A DNA stretch of 35,356 nucleotides, from the NCBI GenBank assembly GCA_016930375.1, contig JAFGGU010000008.1, positions 1-35,356 of the forward strand, written 5' to 3'. Shown here piece after piece: positions 34,101-35,356 of this stretch. The DNA is from Bacteroidales bacterium (GTDB lineage Bacteria > Bacteroidota > Bacteroidia > Bacteroidales > UBA10428). Made by a program: the position numbers and the translations under genes. The stretch's first letter is position 1. Every line of letters starts with the position of its first letter. The notes beneath the pieces are model-generated. The model had not been told where the DNA came from. It saw only the letters and a list, made by a program, of their open reading frames with translations, and ran no database searches.

Positions 34101-34252
34101 GTACCATGGTATGGGTTGATCCGGAATGGGATCTTATCTACGTGTTCCTGTCCAATCGTGTTTATCCCGATGCTTTAAACACTAAGCTTTTGGAAACGAA
34201 TGTGAGAACAGACGTTCAGCAGATTATCTACAATGCCATAATGGATAAATAA
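31181..34252 (+). CDS. GH3 (NagZ-like) / class C beta-lactamase-type serine hydrolase fusion
   Basis: The protein has 1023 residues, with an N-terminal signal anchor (LLKSLIIGGLLVILALFSRF). The GH3 domain (about 50-400) has the NagZ motif KHFPGHGDTDKDSH (227-240, with the acid/base Asp238-His240 pair) and the nucleophile Asp314 in FTDALSMKG. A GH3 C-terminal-like alpha/beta part follows (about 400-600). The last 400 residues are a beta-lactamase/esterase domain with Ser664-x-x-Lys667 (ASVTK), a YSD variant of the YxN motif (810-812) and HTG (969-971). The NagZ part suggests removal of N-acetylglucosamine from peptidoglycan; the second domain could be a peptidase or esterase. Such fusions are found in Bacteroidota. 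The role is likely periplasmic cell-wall turnover. Confidence 0.92.
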   Translation: MSRYLLKSLIIGGLLVILALFSRFDSSDRINAEKLKIRDTKADPGFLLAPSSWVDSVLQSLSTEERIAQMIMVAAYSNGNKKNEAEIAKLVKDQKIGGLVFFQGTPFRQAELTNHYQSLSTVPLFIAMDAEWGLAMRLDSTIRYPRQLTLGAIDDERLIFDMGSQIARQLKRLGVHINFAPVIDLNNNPDNPVINSRSFGGDRITVTRKALFYMIGLENNGILAVAKHFPGHGDTDKDSHEALPSLNHSRTRLDSLELFPFRELIFNGLSGVMTAHLHIPSLDPRETVPSSLSEFIIDSLLKKQMKFKGLIFTDALSMKGITDHYPPLEAAEMAVLAGNDILLMPDDVPEVISHLAKMIKREKIARGIIDQRCRKILAAKYWAGLNNYQPVDLAHLHSDLNKPEYIVLQRQLVESSLTVLQNRNRLLPIRHLDTLRVASVVFSDQLDTFFRQTLGMYMPVKNFIVKGDGSDDIGKIYSELKKFNLVIASVHSNEMSVTQQYGIKDIMIEMVDSLASCQNVILDLFGNPYLLNRFKKLGHLKSVLLSYENSPLVQELSAQALFGAFDTRGNLPVKTANWQAIQSGMDISGLGRLKFTIPLEAGMNVDTLLRIDAVVSKAIENQAIPGCQILVARKGRVIMNKTYGTQVYKGKRPVYTTDLYDLASVTKVAATTQALMKLVDEGCLDINQKLSAYLPYLEKTNKKDLVIKDILLHQSGLAPFIQFYFSTLEPVFKNQSLISSVQTDVNPIRIGNGQYLNRYTHFDNDIIADKYSQDFPLKVADKMYIMKSWPDTVYEGIADSRLSGKKEYVYSDLGFILFKQLVDSIIRVHFDVFLDSVFYDKLGAPRLCFNPLDRFDADDIAPTENDQLFRMQQVRGYVHDPRAAMLGGITGHAGLFGNSMDLAKLLQMMLNGGEYGGERFISHETIELFTKEYSGIPGSRRGLGFDKPEPDKSKPGSSCLSASPLSYGHTGFTGTMVWVDPEWDLIYVFLSNRVYPDALNTKLLETNVRTDVQQIIYNAIMDK

Positions 34253-34299
34253 GGCAATTATAAAAAAAGTTAATCCGGTATAAAAAGGCTTTAAAACAA

Positions 34300-34330
34300 T
34301 TTGTCAACGCCACATATTTTATTTATTTTG
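34300..34330 (+). promoter_or_regulatory. Candidate promoter of corA
   Basis: TTTG at 34300-34303, then 20 bases, then TATTTTG (34324-34330), a one-base-short form of TAnnTTTG. The expected start near 34337 gives a leader of about 115 bases. Confidence 0.45.
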
Positions 34331-34336
34331 CGACAC

Positions 34337-34450
34337 TTTTAAACTGCACTATGGACGATTATCACGCGAGCCGATTAAATTATCAAATCATTTAGCCAGC
34401 AATCGGTCATCACGGTGACCCGTTGCCGGAATTAAACAAGGGAGGGTCAC
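34337..34450 (+). promoter_or_regulatory. Structured corA leader sequestering the ribosome binding site
   Basis: GTGACCC (34415-34421) pairs with GGGTCAC (34444-34450), covering part of the strong Shine-Dalgarno AAGGGAGGG (34438-34446). Upstream CCGATT (34371-34376) pairs with AATCGG (34401-34406). The latter arm, as GCAATCGG (34399-34406), could instead pair with CCGTTGC (34420-34426), which would break the Shine-Dalgarno helix. No known riboswitch class was recognised. Confidence 0.5.
34351..34395 (+). CDS. Possible leader peptide upstream of corA (14 codons)
   Basis: ATG to TAG encodes MDDYHASRLNYQII, in a different frame from corA. It begins about 14 bases after the predicted transcription start and ends just before the AATCGG arm of the leader helix; its codons cover the CCGATT arm. 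A translating ribosome would therefore change the folding. In Salmonella, corA is controlled by a leader ORF (corL); the analogy is by position only. No Shine-Dalgarno sequence precedes it. Confidence 0.35.
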   Translation: MDDYHASRLNYQII

Positions 34451-34451
34451 T

Positions 34452-35356
34452 ATGATTACCTATTGGACTTATAACAATGGCTTTACAGCTCTTGAAACTT
34501 TCCGCAAAAACAGCTGGATTTCCGTTACAAACCCTACAACAGAAGAAATTGAATATCTTACTGGCAAACTGAAGGTGCCTGCCGAGGAACTCAATGACAT
34601 ACTTGACGTTGATGAGCGAGCACGCACCGAAATGGATGATTCCTGGTTTACTATTATCATGCGTATTCCCATCGCGGGCAGTCATAACGGGGTTCCTTTT
34701 TCCACCGTTCCGCTGGGAATTCTGATTTCCAAAAGCAACATCATCACGATATGTCACACCAAGAACGAACTCATCCCCTCGCTGATTAGGAATAAAAAAC
34801 TTGATTTCAACAACAAGGCCAATTTTGTCATGCAGATTTTTCTTCATGTTGCCAACCTGTACATGCATTATCTCAAATTAATCAACATTCAGGTGGCAGA
34901 AATAGAGAAGGATCTTGAAAAATCGACCCGGAATGAAGAATTGCATAAAATGCTGCGCATGGAAAAATGCCTGGTATATTTTATGACATCATTAAAATCC
35001 AACGATATCTTACTGGCTAAACTGAGGAATTCGAAATTCATCAAATCACTTGATATAGATGAGGATCTGATTGAGGATGTCATGATCGAGAACCGTCAGG
35101 CCATTGAAATGGCAAACATATACAGCGATATCCAGAGTGGCATGATGGATGCCTTTGCCAGTGTTATATCCAACAACCTGAACGTAGTGATGAAGCAATT
35201 GGCTTCCATTACCATTATCCTGATGATACCGACACTGGTAGCAAGCTTGTACGGAATGAACGTACCCAATAATCTGGAAAATAATCCGTGGGGCTTCCTG
35301 ATGGTCATTTTGATATCACTTGTCGCCGCGGCATTTGGTGTTTTGATGTTCCGAAA
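34452..35356 (+). CDS. corA: CorA-family Mg2+/Co2+ transporter (partial, C-terminus beyond window)
   Basis: About 301 codons are visible, MITYWTYNNGFTALETFRKN onward, open to the right edge. The cytosolic part has LKVPAEELNDILDVDERART and long helices (YLKLINIQVAEIEKDLEKST). TM1 begins near ASITIILMIPTLVASLYGMN, with the invariant GMN pore motif at 268-270, and TM2 follows (WGFLMVILISLVAAAFGVLM). Only a few C-terminal residues are missing. CorA pentamers import Mg2+ and sometimes Co2+/Ni2+. The start is fixed by a strong Shine-Dalgarno (AAGGGAGGG), unusually good for this phylum, which sits in the leader structure described above. Confidence 0.95.
   Translation, partial: MITYWTYNNGFTALETFRKNSWISVTNPTTEEIEYLTGKLKVPAEELNDILDVDERARTEMDDSWFTIIMRIPIAGSHNGVPFSTVPLGILISKSNIITICHTKNELIPSLIRNKKLDFNNKANFVMQIFLHVANLYMHYLKLINIQVAEIEKDLEKSTRNEELHKMLRMEKCLVYFMTSLKSNDILLAKLRNSKFIKSLDIDEDLIEDVMIENRQAIEMANIYSDIQSGMMDAFASVISNNLNVVMKQLASITIILMIPTLVASLYGMNVPNNLENNPWGFLMVILISLVAAAFGVLMFR

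Noticed and set aside
34337..34450. Known Mg2+ (M-box) or NiCo riboswitch upstream of corA
   Set aside because: The leader is too short for an M-box, and I see none of the conserved blocks of either class.
1..35356. tRNA, rRNA, transposase, integrase or phage genes
   Set aside because: None could be recognised on either strand; the window appears to be ordinary chromosome without an obvious mobile island.

Overview
The window looks like chromosomal DNA of a member of the Bacteroidota. The main evidence is a peptidase with a type IX secretion (T9SS) C-terminal sorting domain, promoters with the Bacteroidota -7 element TAnnTTTG, mostly weak ribosome binding sites, a Bacteroidota-type RNA polymerase omega subunit next to a BamD-like lipoprotein, a GH3/beta-lactamase fusion and large FtsX-type permeases. 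The class is probably Bacteroidia; I cannot place it more finely. No tRNA, rRNA, CRISPR array, transposase or prophage gene was seen. Coding density is high, and the two window edges cut genes (omega on the left, corA on the right).

Layout. 1-3070: omega (partial) and bamD on the minus strand, divergent from a PLP-dependent alpha-oxoamine synthase (sphingolipid or sulfonolipid type), followed by a convergent SIS-domain sugar-phosphate isomerase. 3117-9032: a three-PAS hybrid histidine kinase, then an ammonium module of two tandem paralogous outer-membrane proteins, P-II (glnK) and AmtB. Each outer-membrane protein gene has its own -7 element and leader, a strong terminator separates them, and three 52-53 bp-spaced direct repeats precede the second one. 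9139-18645: mostly single housekeeping genes: TrpB2-like enzyme, thioredoxin reductase, PfkB sugar kinase, class II aldolase, AmrS radical SAM enzyme, FtsX/MacB-type permease, YghZ-type aldo/keto reductase, SiaC-like DUF1987 protein.

18720-20904 is an envelope-stress cassette transcribed leftward: ECF sigma factor, zinc-finger anti-sigma factor, membrane-anchored Spy/CnrX-like sensor and a soluble Spy/CpxP-like protein. 20973-23303 holds a protein of unknown function with an NDK-like C-terminal half, a gap of about 290 bp, and a secreted alpha/beta hydrolase. 23379-27701 is a leftward cluster of M1 peptidase (T9SS cargo), TPR/beta-propeller/OmpA protein and a MoaC-like protein that lacks key active-site residues.

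27702-28072 is a regulatory gap with a minus-strand terminator (suggesting a small RNA or attenuated leader) and three CRP/FNR-like dyads two helical turns apart. It is followed by a 994-residue ABCG-like ATPase-permease fusion whose catalytic motifs other than Walker A are degenerate, and by a GH3/beta-lactamase fusion. The window ends in a CorA-type Mg2+ transporter gene. Its leader contains a 14-codon upstream ORF and mutually exclusive helices, one of which covers the Shine-Dalgarno sequence; this is the most promising candidate for an undescribed regulatory device here.
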